A DNA stretch of 64,000 nucleotides from Anthonomus grandis grandis. Lineage: Eukaryota; Arthropoda; Insecta; Coleoptera; Curculionidae. The position numbers were made by a program, and so were the translations under genes. The stretch spans positions 8,990,001-9,054,000 of the forward strand of contig NC_065558.1 in assembly GCF_022605725.1 (NCBI RefSeq), in the 5' to 3' direction. Under the pieces are notes generated by a model. It worked only from the letters and a program-made list of their open reading frames with translations. It was not told the origin of the DNA and searched no databases. Of this stretch, positions 22,950 to 33,770 are shown in pieces (the stretch's first letter is position 1; the number at the start of each line of letters is the position of its first letter).

Positions 22950-23842
22950 TTAATACTATAAACATTAGATTTTAATGTGCCCCAGACATAAAAGTCAAGG
23001 GGCGTAAGGTCAGGGCTTCTGGGCGGCCGTCTTACCGGACCGTATCTTCCGATCCATTTCTCCCCAAAGCATTGATTTAAGGAATTTTGCACAATTCTGC
23101 CATTATGGGCTGGGCATCCGTCCATTTGAAACCAAAGTTCCTGTCTAGCGACTAAGGGGATTTCTTCCAGAAAGCCAATAAGGTTATTATTTAATAAATT
23201 TGAAAACTCATTGGAATTGAGCCGATCAGGAAGTATTACAGGCCCGAAAAGGTGACCTCTCGTTAATCCTATCCATACGTTGACCCTTATCTCATGCTGA
23301 AAATGTGAAACAACAGTCGCATGAGGGTTTTCTGTATGCCATATATGGTTATTTCTTGAATTCATTATTCCGGCTCTTGTAAATGTTGCTTCATCTGTCT
23401 AAAATATTTGATCTGTTCCCCACTCTTGCAACTTATTCAAGTACCACCTACAGACCTGCCTCACCTCACCATCCACTGGCAATAAATCCTGGACTTTTTT
23501 TAAATGAAACGGATGCAAATTATTTTTTTTTTAGAACTCTATGTACAGTGGAATGGTGAATCCTTAATGCAGCACCAATGCGGCGAGTACTTTTAGATCT
23601 ATCTTCTGTAACAGCTCTCATAATCGCAGGTTTTTGTCTCCAGCGTTGTCTCTAATCCGCAAACCTCGAAAGGAACCAGTTTCCCCACAGCGTCTGAACA
23701 CTTCTGCAAATGTACCTCTATGGGGTTGCCGTCTATTAGGAAAACGAAGCGAATACTCCCTGGCTGCCTCTCGCGAGTTTCCATTTGCGACACCGTAAAT
23801 AAATAAGATATCCCGATATTCAATGTTTGTGAAACTAGGCAT
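22950..23842 (-). pseudogene. DD41D transposase with DUF4817 head
   Basis: The frame starts MPSFTNIEYRDILFIYG with the DUF4817 helix-turn-helix pattern (NSREAAREYSLRFPNRRQP). In further frames follow a second helix-turn-helix region and TDEATFTRAG (first catalytic Asp, about 23395), then NHIWHTENPHA, the second Asp in FQMDGCPAHNGR (about 23125), and SPDLTPLDFYVWG (third Asp). I count 41 residues between the second Asp and the Asp of PLDF, hence DD41D. A stop just before TDEA and one or more frameshifts in the head inactivate it; the rest of the catalytic core is a clean frame. It is transcribed toward the left inverted repeat. Confidence 0.85.
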
Positions 23843-24240
23843 TATTTATTTAGGCACGTTTAAATCAAATTTCTTATTTAACTACTTTAAGTCGAAGTGA
23901 AAACTTAGTGATAGTTCTTATCAAATTGTAAATATCTATGCTTTTGTTTTAAAAACAAGTAATACATGGTTTGTGAATTTCCTTCTTTTGCAGATTCATT
24001 GCCATCTACAAAAGAAGGAAAACCTGCCTTTTTTCTTAAAGAATGAATATCGCGATGTGTTATTTGTTTAGGGTTTCTCTAATGGAAATTTGTGGATTTG
24101 TTGTGTTAGGGAAGATAGATCTACAAGTACTCACCGCATTGGTGCTCAAAATATCAAGAAATATAAAATTTAAAAATTTTTAATTTTTGTGGTTTTTTTT
24201 CTTTTGCCCATGATATTGCTGTGAAAACAAATAGCTATCG

Positions 24241-26268
24241 TGAATCGATATAGTGAACTAATTAATGCACATCCAGTTCACTATATCGATTTGTTGACTC
24301 TAACAATTTTTTTTTTAATGTACGTATTAAAGCAACGTTTGTCTTTAGAAAACTAACTTTATTAATGCGAAACAGAAAAAGTATTACATATGTAATTAAA
24401 ATAAAAAAACGGCAATCTAATCTATTTTTTCAAAAAATGAAGTAATTTTTGTTTGCTTTTTTGTTTTTAGTCCTGTTTGCACCATCGTATTCCTTAAGTT
24501 TTGTAAAACGAGTATACTAGAATATTCCACTTTATCTTCATTTTCTTCGGCCCATTGAAGGATGTTGTTAATCGACTTTATTGCCGAATTTGTTGTCACT
24601 CGTTCATATTCATCAATAGGTTGAATATGAACTTCTGGATTAAAAGTCTGCAATAAAGTAATGATTTCTGATCTCACTGTGTCAATGTCTTCATTTCTTA
24701 TTCGGCTCCGTAAAATACTTGAGGGGATGTTATCTTCCGCATCGTCAACTTCGTCGGCTAATGGTGAAAGTAAATTATGCCATCATTTTTCTATAACTTC
24801 AGGCCTTAAATTTCTCCACGCCAAAGCCAAATTTTAACGAAATATGTTTTAGAGCATCTCCGATATCCTGGTTAGTTCCAATAATTTGTGATAACAAATT
24901 TTTTCGATAAAATAGTTTTGTCAGACGAATAGCGTTTTGGTCCAATGGCTGGATTAGCGGAGTAACGTTAGGTGGCATATAAACAGTGAAAATGGAACCA
25001 TCATCACTTCTTAGCTGTTCTGCAACAAAAGCATGGCTTTAAGTGGAAGGTTTTGGCTCTGTAGGAATTCCGTAACCTAAGACAAGAACAAATGCTAGAA
25101 TAATGTGCAGTTTAAATTTTTAAAAGGAATAAAAAAAGGGCGTAAATTTGTAAAAATCGTAGTTCAAAAGGACTGAAACCATTTTTTCTAATTCTCGAGA
25201 TACAAAGAGGCTAAAATTTAAAACGTCTTCCTATGACAAAACTTACCTCAGGTATAAACATTCGCTGAAACCATTCTTTGAAAATTACTGCCGTCATCCA
25301 AGCAGTTTTGGAGTTTCCATAATGGACGGCACAGTTAAAATTTCGACACGAACGTGGATTTTTTGCTTTCCCAATAATTAATGGTTTAACTTTGTGAGTA
25401 CCTGCCGCGTTTGTGCATGCTAGAAAAGTCACTCTTTGTTTCTCGGTTTTCCTACCTGGCGCAGTTTTTTCTTCGCGAGCTACATATGTCTTTCCGGGCA
25501 GAAGTTTCCAATACAAACCAGTTTCATCGGCATTGTAAATCTGTTCTTTTGTTAGCTAAAGCTCATTTATATTTAGGCGTAAAGTTCTTTTAAAAGGATC
25601 AACAAGCTCGGGTTCTGAGGATATTTTTCTCCTGAAATCCTTAGGAAGCGTATTCCAAAACGTTTTTTATACTTTTGCATCCGACCACTGCTCGCATTAA
25701 AAGAAGGAGATTCCTTGTATTGACTGTGAAGTAACTTGGCCTTCTCTTGGATCATTAAACCAGTTACCGGAAAATTTCTCTCCCTTGTTTTTAAGAACCA
25801 CTTATATAAAGTTTTTTCCATTCTAGGACACTCTGATTGTCTCAAAGTTTTCGGTTTTCCAGGTCCTGTGAAAGTCCCAGGTACTGTTGACTCGTTTCAA
25901 AATCTTTATCCTTCTGTGACGAATCGCGCATATAGTGGATTTAGCAACACCATATTGTCTAGACAAAACGGTCACTCCGACACCTTTCTTTAATTCTTCT
26001 AATATTTTGGCTTTATCGCTTAGGGTTAAATCCTTTCTAATTTTTGCCATAATTATTCTGGCGGCGTGACGCGACCTACTGCACCCAAATACTAAAGAAA
26101 ACTAATTGCCCGAAAAGAAACAAACCGTTTAATATCCAATAAAAATATTGGATTTACTATTTCGAGAATCAATTTGTTCACTTGACAGAATACATTAAGG
26201 AAACAATGTCTGTTCACTATTTAGAATAGTTCACTAGACAGCGTGTTCAGTATAACGCGAGTCTACTG
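24241..26268 (-). mobile_element. Tigger/pogo-like DNA transposon inserted in the right inverted repeat
   Basis: The right end, read on the minus strand, begins CAGTAGACTCGCGTTATACT, typical of pogo/Tigger termini, and is followed by TA. The left end does not match it: a perfect 16 base-arm palindrome (ATCGATATAGTGAACT, 24244-24259 with 24275-24290) lies there and the terminal CAG is gone, so the left end is rearranged. A minus-strand transposase remnant fills the middle. Confidence 0.75.
24417..26050 (-). pseudogene. Tigger-like transposase (CENP-B/jerky type), fragmented
   Basis: The minus strand gives, in order: MAKIRKDLTLSDKAKILEE with a psq-type helix-turn-helix (VTVLSRQYGVAKSTICAIR); a CENP-B DNA-binding block (LYKWFLKTRERNFPVTGLM and KYKKRFGIRFL); the DDE core start YNADETGLYWKLLPGKTY with catalytic Asp; QRVTFLACTNAAGTHKVKPL; WMTAVIFKEWF; then MPPNVTPLIQPLDQNAIR (about 24970-24920), the family's typical block after the second catalytic Asp. 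The second-Asp block (DNAPSH type) itself is damaged near 25050-25190. Frameshifts and stops split it into at least four frames. Confidence 0.85.
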
Positions 26269-26674
26269 TATATCATTGGAAAGCAAATGCAGTAGCTTTT
26301 GCTAAAAAAAAAACATGTCCCTATTTACCAAATTTTAGAAAAACGACAACGAAAAAGATACCACTGATTTTGCACATTTCCCAAATGTTACATTTAACTT
26401 CTGATAACACCCGGTATAAAAAATTACTCAAAAACTTAAATATACCCATCTTATAGCAAATTTAATTCTCTTTCAGGTGGTATATCTAAATTTTCTGTGG
26501 TGGTAAGAATAACGGACGGAGATATTCTTCGTATTACCTAAAAACAAAGAAATTTGATAAAATCAAACAATGTTAAATACCAGAAGAACTAACAACTTTT
26601 CGAAAAAATGTTATACGACTTTTTTGTTGCAAATGACCTCTTAAAGTTTGGCGGTTTTTATAGTAGACACCCTG

Positions 26675-27985
26675 TAGAGTATCTTCTTAAATTTTATTAT
26701 TTCTTTTTTATCAAAATAAGTGAAAAACTTTAATGATAATATAGAGTGCTTTTTTTGCCATTTCTAAATAAGCATCTAGCATCATTGCATCAGAGATGTT
26801 GCAAGCAAACAAACTGCCCATATATAGTTCCACGGCATGCTAATTCTAGCCTTTCAATGTTCTCAGGACGAAACTGCTTTGTTCTATTTTTCTCATAAAT
26901 ATCTTTGAAAGTATTGAGAAGAGCAAATAAAATTGAAAAAATGTATTTCTTTCCCTAGACTTCTACCCGTATTATTATTCTAAAAAGTTTATGGAAATAT
27001 CCAGTGTCAATTTCACTTTATGACATCCAAACCTCATTTTAAAACCGTCGAGTTTTTCCGGCCTTATGTGCTTTAAATATGATGTTCGAACATAAAACTA
27101 GGGTGGTAAAATAAAATGGCCTTTCCATAAAGTCAGTGGCGCTATTAGCAAAATTGAACTCATTAGCCTAATTTATTAAACTTGACATGAAGATATTTTA
27201 TTATCAACTTCGCATGTCGCATTCACATAAATATTAATAACCTTAATATATAAAGGTATTTTAGGTGATTTTTTTTAAAACTTAATTGCCCCAGAAATTA
27301 GTTTAATTTGCCTAGTTTCTTTAAATGAATTATTAATCACTTTACTCGTTACAGTTAACCATAAAGCACGCATTTGCTTTCTATTAATTTTAAATCATTA
27401 TAATTTAATTCACTAGAAAAAAGTATCATGCTATACGGACGCTTTTATATTTATAACCTCCCAAAAAAAAACACCCTATGAATTTTTAAGTTTTATCCAG
27501 TATAATACATTTCGCATTAAGGGTTTTATTGGAGCCTTGATTTATGAGGTAGTTAAAGGCAAAATGGGTCTTTTATTTATAAGATAATACTATCGAGTTC
27601 TTTTTACTTTACACGGAAAAAAGAAAATACTCAATTTGAGCAAAATAATGTTAATATAAGGCTATCTTAGCTTTGTATATCTCCAAACTAAATTTTTTTA
27701 ATATAAAATCTTTATTTAAATTAAATACACATATCGTTATTTATAACATGTGAAAGATTCATTTTTATGTATCCAATTGAATTAAATTGTTACTATAGAT
27801 ATTTAGAATAAAGATATCAGTAGTTCAGTTTAAATCAAAGGCGTTTTTTGAAATAAATACATATAAGATTTGGTTAGATTGAAGATTCTATCCAACTTGA
27901 AAAGTTAATTCGAAAATTTTGGTATGTTTAAAATAAAAAAACAATTTAATTATATGCCATACTTGTATTACCAAAATACGACTAG
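26675..27985. other. Intron sequence without recognised genes
   Basis: AT-rich; no transposase or reverse transcriptase blocks seen on either strand. A CACGGAAAAAA word near 27612 resembles ends of small insect inverted-repeat elements, but no matching partner was found. Confidence 0.35.
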
Positions 27986-27987
27986 AA

Positions 27988-28042
27988 ATTGAACCAAAAT
28001 TGAAATACTTACTCAAACTAAGTATTTCAATTTTGGTTCAAT
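27988..28042. repeat. Perfect hairpin, 24 base arms, 7 base loop
   Basis: Positions 27988-28011 (ending GAAATACTTA) and 28019-28042 (starting TAAGTATTTC) are exact inverted copies, with loop CTCAAAC. Transcribed from either strand it would fold into a 24 base-pair stem. Confidence 0.85.
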
Positions 28043-28204
28043 AATCGCAAATCATCTGTAAAAGTAGGTAATAAAATAATAACTATTGATATTAATGATT
28101 TTAAAATGTTTGGCTTAATACGCTGACGTTTTTAGAACTAAAATTTAATATGTTAAAGAGAAGCTGTTATACTAATAACTGTATCATATTTTTTTTAAAA
28201 AACG

Positions 28205-28315
28205 TGACCGATGTTTTTTCGTATTCACCTAATTTTAAGAAAATAGCGTTGTGTACGATCTAAACAACGTTATTTTTATTAAAATTGGAAATACGAAAAA
28301 AATAACGTATATCTA
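28205..28315. repeat. Imperfect inverted repeat, about 50 base arms
   Basis: The left arm has TTTTTTCGTATT, TAATTTTAAGAAAATA and GCGTTGT; the right arm has ACAACGTTATTTTTATTAAAA and AATACGAAAAAAATAACG in inverse order. A few mismatches; the centre is near GTACGATCTA. Confidence 0.6.
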
Positions 28316-28449
28316 TATAAATACCTCATACTTATCTATTTCTTCTAACCGGTACATGAAAATTAACTAGTGCAAGGAGATTAGGATAATTGATCATACA
28401 ATTCAGTAATTTAAATACAGGAGCCGTATTTTTGAAACCATTCGAATTT

Positions 28450-29340
28450 GATTCGTATACGAAATCAGAGGATTTCCCATTAAAAATCGATGTTCGTATT
28501 TTCGACCGCTTCGTATGCGAACTTTTTCGCATGCGGTGTCTCGAATGGGTATATACCATTCGAATTTCAAAGTTCGTGTGCGATTTTCAATTTGAATCTG
28601 CCACTTGTCTTGTTTTGATTTTAAACTAGCTTTGTTTTTTTTTTAAATTGTGTGAGTTCGTTAAGTATTTTCGTAGTGTTTTTGTCTTGTTTATTGAAAA
28701 AAAAAATTACCAAAAATCAAATGGCAAGATTAAACAATTTTGTGTAAAGAAACGTCGTCGCTGCACTGGAAGAGACTGAAACTCTGGCAGATAGAAGGAA
28801 TAGGATGTACTCATTCTATTCCTTCATTTCTTGACCCGTTTAAAATGTATTCACTAATCAGATGCTCAATTTAATAAATTATATAGATTAAGCAAATAGG
28901 AACTGATGTGCTCTTTATGTGCTCCAGAGATTTTATAATCTGTCCGCTACTTTTATACACAAAGCTTGTGCAGTTTTACCTGAAAAATCTTGGGTGAACT
29001 TGCCCGACTTTAATTCCGAATGCTCTTCCATAAATGAAATTAGTTCTTTCTTTTGCTTACTCGATACAAAACCGCAATATTTTTAATTTTTTGAATCCAT
29101 GTTAAAAAAAGGGAAATTCGAAAAACCCAAGAAACACTATGAAAAAAACTTAAAAATTCCCTGATATTTTTAACTTAAATTTTAAGTTAGGTTAAAAAAT
29201 CTTTATCGTCTTCATCCCGTTTGACATGGCCTCCAATAGTACTTGACTTTGCTACTTTGCCACTACATTTCATGTTCGTATGCGAATGAAATTTCGAATG
29301 CTGTTCAAAAATGCACTTTTTAATTCGTGTGCGAATTTTG
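28450..29340. repeat. Dispersed TTCGTATGCGAA-like palindromes
   Basis: The 12 base palindromic word or close forms occur at 28452-28463 (TTCGTATACGAA), 28510-28521 (TTCGTATGCGAA), 28526-28536 (TTCGCATGCGG), 28573-28584 (TTCGTGTGCGAT), 29275-29286 (TTCGTATGCGAA) and 29324-29335 (TTCGTGTGCGAA), with several TTCGAA words between. The two groups flank about 700 bases of ordinary AT-rich sequence, and the right group interrupts the 3' end of a LINE fragment. This looks like the two ends of a roughly 0.9-1 kb DNA element with subterminal repeats, perhaps hAT-like. No transposase was seen. Confidence 0.55.
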
Positions 29341-29344
29341 CCGC

Positions 29345-29830
29345 TCGACTTTGTTCGAATTCGAAGATTCTCGAATAAACGATATAAATCTGTATAAATT
29401 CGTAAGTCTATTAACACATAGAGGTCATCATACTTAATATTATCTACCGGAATATTCAACTTATAGACAATGAATCTTAGGAATCGTCTTTGAACCCTTT
29501 CCAGAAGATGTGGTACTGATAGACCAAACAGTACTGGCATACTCCAATACAGATCTTACAACAACACAATAAATATCCCTAATGACATACACATTTATAT
29601 GGGAATAAAATTGATTTTTTTTATGCGGTGAAAAGTTATTGAGTTACACTTATTTATATTAAATTAAATTTATTTAATTTGCACCACTGCATGATTGATG
29701 CAAGATCCTGCTGAAGCTTAAAGCAGTGATTAATATGTTTGACCTCTGTAAAAATTGTCAAATCATCGGAATCAACGGCAAGACAAGTGTCCACCTTGGG
29801 AAACACCAGAATGAAGAGGTATCTTTCTAG
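29345..29830 (-). pseudogene. LINE reverse transcriptase fragment
   Basis: The minus strand reads HSGVSQGG (about 29810), AVDSDDLTIFTEVKHI (decayed catalytic block), LQQDLASIMQWCKLNKFNL and, after stops, RSVLEYAST-type residues and LERVQRRFLRFIVYKLN. These are consecutive reverse-transcriptase and C-terminal blocks of a jockey-group element. The palindromic-repeat sequence begins where the reading frame loses similarity (about 29345). Confidence 0.7.
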
Positions 29831-29839
29831 ATAAGGCAG

Positions 29840-30240
29840 AGTTGGATCATTTTAGAGATTAGAGATCTTTGAGTGTGTTCTACTATATATCTAGTTTATA
29901 CTAGAAGAAGAGAGAGGAAGATGAGTTTATTGGTAGTTTGGCTTGCAATAGATATTGCATAATAGATCAAATATTCTTTAAATACAGAGATTTTTATGGA
30001 AAATATGCTATGAATAATAGAAGAAGATCCAGATTATTCAGTTATTCCATTACCGTTTGCATACACCATTGGAGTAGCGTAGAATGCTTAATATACTATA
30101 CAGAAATGTAAGCAGTAAATAAAAGTAACCTTATAAGAGATAAATATAAGCCAGAGAGACTGCCAGCAAAGCTTGAGCACAAGCTCAAGAAGAATTATGG
30201 AAACAAATTCTTGAAGACATCATAATGAAAGTAAAATCTA
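29840..30240. other. No supported feature
   Basis: AT-rich intron sequence with short A/G-rich words; no coding blocks recognised. Confidence 0.3.
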
Positions 30241-30244
30241 ATTT

Positions 30245-30700
30245 TCGAACTTCCATTGTACAATTCGGCACGACGTTTCGGTTGGGAAGTATCTGCAACC
30301 TGCATAAACAGGGTTTGTTATCAAGTGTAAACTAACATTAATAACTATTCGACAGTTTTATATAGTAGAGGTGTATGAAATCGGCATTAGATCTTGCAGT
30401 GTTATGAAAGTAGTGGCCTCCAGAAGTTAGGAATATCCTAGAAGATTCCTTGGTATGCATGTAAGAGGAATCTTCTTTTCTTCCAATGTTGCTCCTTGCA
30501 CAAAATCTTTGATTCTGTCCAATGTATGTTGTGGCCGTTGGACCAAGTGTGTTCTGCTATTCCTGATCTGGAAACCTCTTCTGTTCGGGTCCACTTTCGA
30601 TGTTTTTTAATCCTGACTTCTAGTGGTCGCTTTGTCTCGCCAGTGTATTGCCACATTCTCAGGGAATTTGCTATACGCAATTCTTGGTTCTGACTTCGGT
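30245..30700 (-). pseudogene. Penelope-like element 3' part with GIY-YIG endonuclease
   Basis: The frame has YTGETKRPLEVRIKKHRKW, followed by EVSRSGIAEHTWSNGHNIHW and KEQHWKKRRFL. The known family reads YIGET.R.L..R..EH, so the GIY-YIG half is visible: the Tyr of YTGET, the catalytic Arg in VRIKKH, and further the HTW-type residues. Family members carry this domain after a reverse transcriptase; only the C-terminal part is here. Downstream (minus) near 30300-30240 the words CAGATACTTCCCAACCGAAA and ACGTCGTG match the 3' end style of insect Penelope copies. No intact reverse transcriptase was seen. Confidence 0.8.
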
Positions 30701-31001
30701 CTTCTATACTAAATCATCTAAGATTGCCTTCACTTCGAATTCGTCTTGATGTCTCGATTTCATGTCTCTGAGTCATTTTTTATTCTATTCCAGGCATTAT
30801 TAGACACTTATTCTCGTAATTGTTTTGGACTAATTTCCAAGCGTTAAAACATGAATTAAGATCACTGGATTTAAAAGATAAATCATTCAAACAAAACGAT
30901 GTATCCATTTTTAATTTAGGACGCCATCTAACAGTCATGCTTTATTTAATCTATGGCTCGTTTTGCAAAATTTTAGACGATTATTGTGAGAAGGTAATAT
31001 A

Positions 31002-32286
31002 CGAGGGTGGTCCCAGAAGTACCCGGCCTGACCTAGAGATGTGGGTAGTAGTTTGAAAAATATTAGTGTATTAGAAAGTATACAATCTATAAAGCATATG
31101 TTTCAAGTTTGAAGACGCCACGTTGTTTAGTATTTGTTTGGCAGCCATCAATAGTGAACGTTTTCACTGAATTTGTGAAAATAAAGAAAATTGGTCATCG
31201 TTATGTGATACAATACTTTTATTTGAAAGGCCTCAGCCAAACCAATATAAAAGCTGACCCGGATTCTACTCTGGGTGAGTCTGCTCCTTCGTAAACAACA
31301 GTAAAATATTGGGTAGCAGAGTTTAAACGAGGCCGTACGCGCTGCCAAGACGAGCATCGCAGTGGTCGACCAAATGAGCTGACGACTCCAGAAATTTTAA
31401 AGAAAATTCACAAAGTGGTACTGGATGATCGTCGACTGAAAGTGCGCGAGCTAGCGGACATAGTAGGCATTTCAAAAAGTGCGGTACATCGCATATTAAC
31501 CGAAAATTTTAAGATGAGAAAGCTGTGTGCAAGATGGGTGCCGCGTTTGCTCACACTCGAGCAAAAACAGTGTCGTAAAGATGTTTCAATTGAGTGTTTA
31601 GCGAAATTTAATAGCAGAATTTTTGCGCCGTTTCATAACCATGGATGAAACATGGCTCCATCACTTCACACCTGAGAGAAAAAAACAATCAAAACAATGG
31701 ACTCAAAAGGGAGAACCGGCCCCAAAAAAGGCGAAAACCGTTTCATCTGCAGGCAAGGTCATGGCGTCGGTTTTTTGGGATGCGCGAGGGATAATTTTCA
31801 TTGACTATCTTGAAAAAGGTAAAACTATCAACGGCGAGTATTATGCGAACTTATTGCAATGTTTGAGCGAAGAAATCAAGCAAAAACGGCCGCATTTGGT
31901 TAAGAAAAAAGTGTTGTTTCATCAAGACAATGCACCAGCTCACAAATCCGTTATTGCAATGGCCAAAATTAACGAATTAAAGTTTGAATTGCTACCTTAT
32001 GCACCCTATTCGCCAGATTTAGCCCCCTCAGATTATTTTCTGTTTCCAAACTAAAAAACTGGCTCAGTGGTCAAAGATTTTCCAACGATGAAGAAATGAT
32101 GTCTGCAGTTAATGGCTATTTCGAGGCGCAAGACAGTTCTTATTATAAAAAGGGTATCGAACTTATAAAACATCGCTGGGAAAAGTGTATAGAGCTGAAA
32201 GAAGATTATGTTGAAAAATAAATAAATTTTTTTCCAAAATGTTCGTGTTTTCTTTCTTGGGTCGGGTACCTCTGGGACCACCCTCG
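31002..32286 (+). mobile_element. Complete mariner element (1285 bp), inactivated
   Basis: Inverted termini CGAGGGTGGTCCCAGAAGTA (31002) and the inverse of GGTACCTCTGGGACCACCCT near 32264-32286 are each flanked by TA (31000-31001 and 32287-32288). Size and termini fit a full-length mariner. It encodes a D,D34D transposase with frameshifts and stops. Confidence 0.9.
31172..32221 (+). pseudogene. mariner transposase, D,D34D, broken
   Basis: The broken frames read KKIGHRYVIQYFYLKGLSQT, EFKRGRTRCQDEHRSGRPNE (the linker), ADIVGISKSAVHRILTENF (second helix-turn-helix), then FITMDETWLHHFTPE (first Asp), FHQDNAPAHKSV (second Asp) and YSPDLAPSDYFLFPN (third Asp). I count 34 residues between the second and third Asp, the mariner signature. 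After the stop at 32052-32054 the C-terminus continues as KKNW-type residues to a TAA at 32219-32221 (ELKEDYVEK). Breaks: a stop near 31292, a frameshift between SIECLAKFNS and RRFITMDE around 31615, and the stop at 32052. All three catalytic Asp are intact. Confidence 0.9.
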
Positions 32287-32509
32287 TACTCAACGGGAAG
32301 GCAAGGCCAAGCATTCTTTAAGGTACCCAAAATTTATACACTTAACAAACATATTTGTTCTACTAAAAATATAAATGATCCATTTATCTTTAGTTCCAAA
32401 AAATATCCAATTTTTTCACGCATTGGGACAAAAATATGTGAAAATAAAAATTATCAATTTTTCAAAAGACAAAATTAAAAGAACTGAAAAAAAAGAACTG
32501 AACTTATGT

Positions 32510-32810
32510 ATATTCCTTTCCTCCGGATGCTCCTCTGGATAACACAATGGCAATCATAACAAAAACAGGTGGGTTAAATAAAAATTACCTTTTGAGACCA
32601 ACCCTACACAGTGGCCAGCCTAACAAAAACAGATGGACAAAATTTAAAATTAAGTTTTTTTGAATTTTTTTCCTCCCGCGTATCAGCAAAATACTTGTAA
32701 ATATGACGTGGCAAACCCCCTTTTGCCGACATTTCGAAACCCACCACAATTGACATTAAAGCAATCAACCCTACACAGTGGCCAGTCTAACAAAAACAGA
32801 TTTCACACCA
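32510..32810. repeat. Copies of the dispersed CACAGTGG / ACATGGACAAAAT repeat
   Basis: CCCTACACAGTGGCCAGCCT followed by AACAAAAACAGATGGACAAA at about 32602-32641, and the same first block again at about 32768-32800, spaced about 165 bases. A weaker form is near 32540. The same words recur at 42.9, 46.9-47.2, 49.1 and 55.0-55.5 kb. Confidence 0.6.
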
Positions 32811-33770
32811 GTTTTTGGGAAATTTATTATTTATAAAATGAAACGAACATCTACTAATACGTACCAATAAAATAACCTTCAAATTGACACCTTGTACCAT
32901 CACATTAACGCATATTAATGAACTAAATATACCCGAGTTGATGTAACTGATAGAGCCAGGGTTCTGACATCATATAAGAAAAAATATACTTTGTATTATG
33001 CTATTTACCTTTTCGATTATTACTTGAACGCCAATAACTGGTAATTATTTGTTACCATCAACAAAAAAACAGCCTAACGAATAACCTGTCTGGCGTGTTA
33101 ATATGTTTAATGACATCATTGCGGATTATTGCGTTTGTGCACGATATTAGTTTATTGTTTTATTTTATGTTAATAAATTAGACATTTTCTTTGGTGTTTT
33201 CCCGTTTACTAATCACATCAAAGTTCCTCTATAAACTGAACCGAGTTATTAACAAATTGCATGTTTATTTATGCCAAGGCGAAAACCGATTATAGCGTTG
33301 CCAATTCGGACCTTTAAAGCCAACAGCCGTGACATATTAACAAACGAAAATTAATCGTTTATCAGTTTGCAAATTAAAAATGAAATTATACGACAGGATG
33401 TTTTATATGTGGAGTACAAAAGCAGCTCGTCCCGTTGTTCCTGATTGCTCCACGTGAACGGAAAATCGCGATGAAACGAACTGGGGGAATAAAGGGATGC
33501 ACTTTGCCAGAATTCCCGACAGATTTTCCCAGGAATTATTCTGTGAAATTAAATTTTCCTAATATGTTTTGGGCATGCTTGTGATGACGAAGAGGCTATG
33601 CTGGCTGGCGCTCGATAAAGCTCTTATAGAACTTGAAAGGGTTAAGTGCATAAGGTTGTTAAAGTAGATTTTCAACAATCTATATTCAAGCTATATTAAA
33701 ACTAATCGAATTTAAAATAATAGGACAATCCAAACAGCTTTTCACAAGTTTAAACATAAACAGTATAAAA
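32811..33770. other. Intron sequence, no recognised gene
   Basis: Partly GC-richer near 33410-33620 (for example CAGCTCGTCCCGTTG, CACGTGAACGG). It contains no open frame of note or transposon blocks. A conserved noncoding role is possible but not shown. Confidence 0.35.

Larger units (their letters stand above)
22118..26674. mobile_element. Tc1/mariner-superfamily element with ~520 bp inverted repeats, split by a Tigger element
   Basis: Both ends carry the same sequence inverted: GGTGTCTACTATAAAAACCG at 22121-22140 and its complement near 26651-26670. Each end is flanked by TA (22116-22117 and 26675-26676), the expected target site. The left inverted repeat runs to about 22637. Its partner is in two parts, 24150-24240 and 26271-26674, because another transposon lies between. 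The minus-strand transposase is at 22950-23842. Without the insert the element would be about 2.5 kb. Inverted repeats this long are unusual for the superfamily, whose members mostly have short ones. Confidence 0.8.
24150..26674 (-). repeat. Right terminal inverted repeat, interrupted at 24241-26268
   Basis: The inner part (24150-24240) holds GCCCATGATATTGCTGTGAA and the outer part (26271-26674) holds TATCATTGGAAAGC, TAACTTCTGATAACACCCGG and CTATAGT-type end words, all inverted copies of the left repeat. About 15 bases predicted from the left copy (around ACAAAAGTAAG) are missing at the left junction, lost with the insertion. Confidence 0.75.

Noticed and set aside
22498..22965. 155 codon minus-strand frame
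   Set aside because: Covers the inverted repeat and the region after the transposase; no domain and AT-driven composition.
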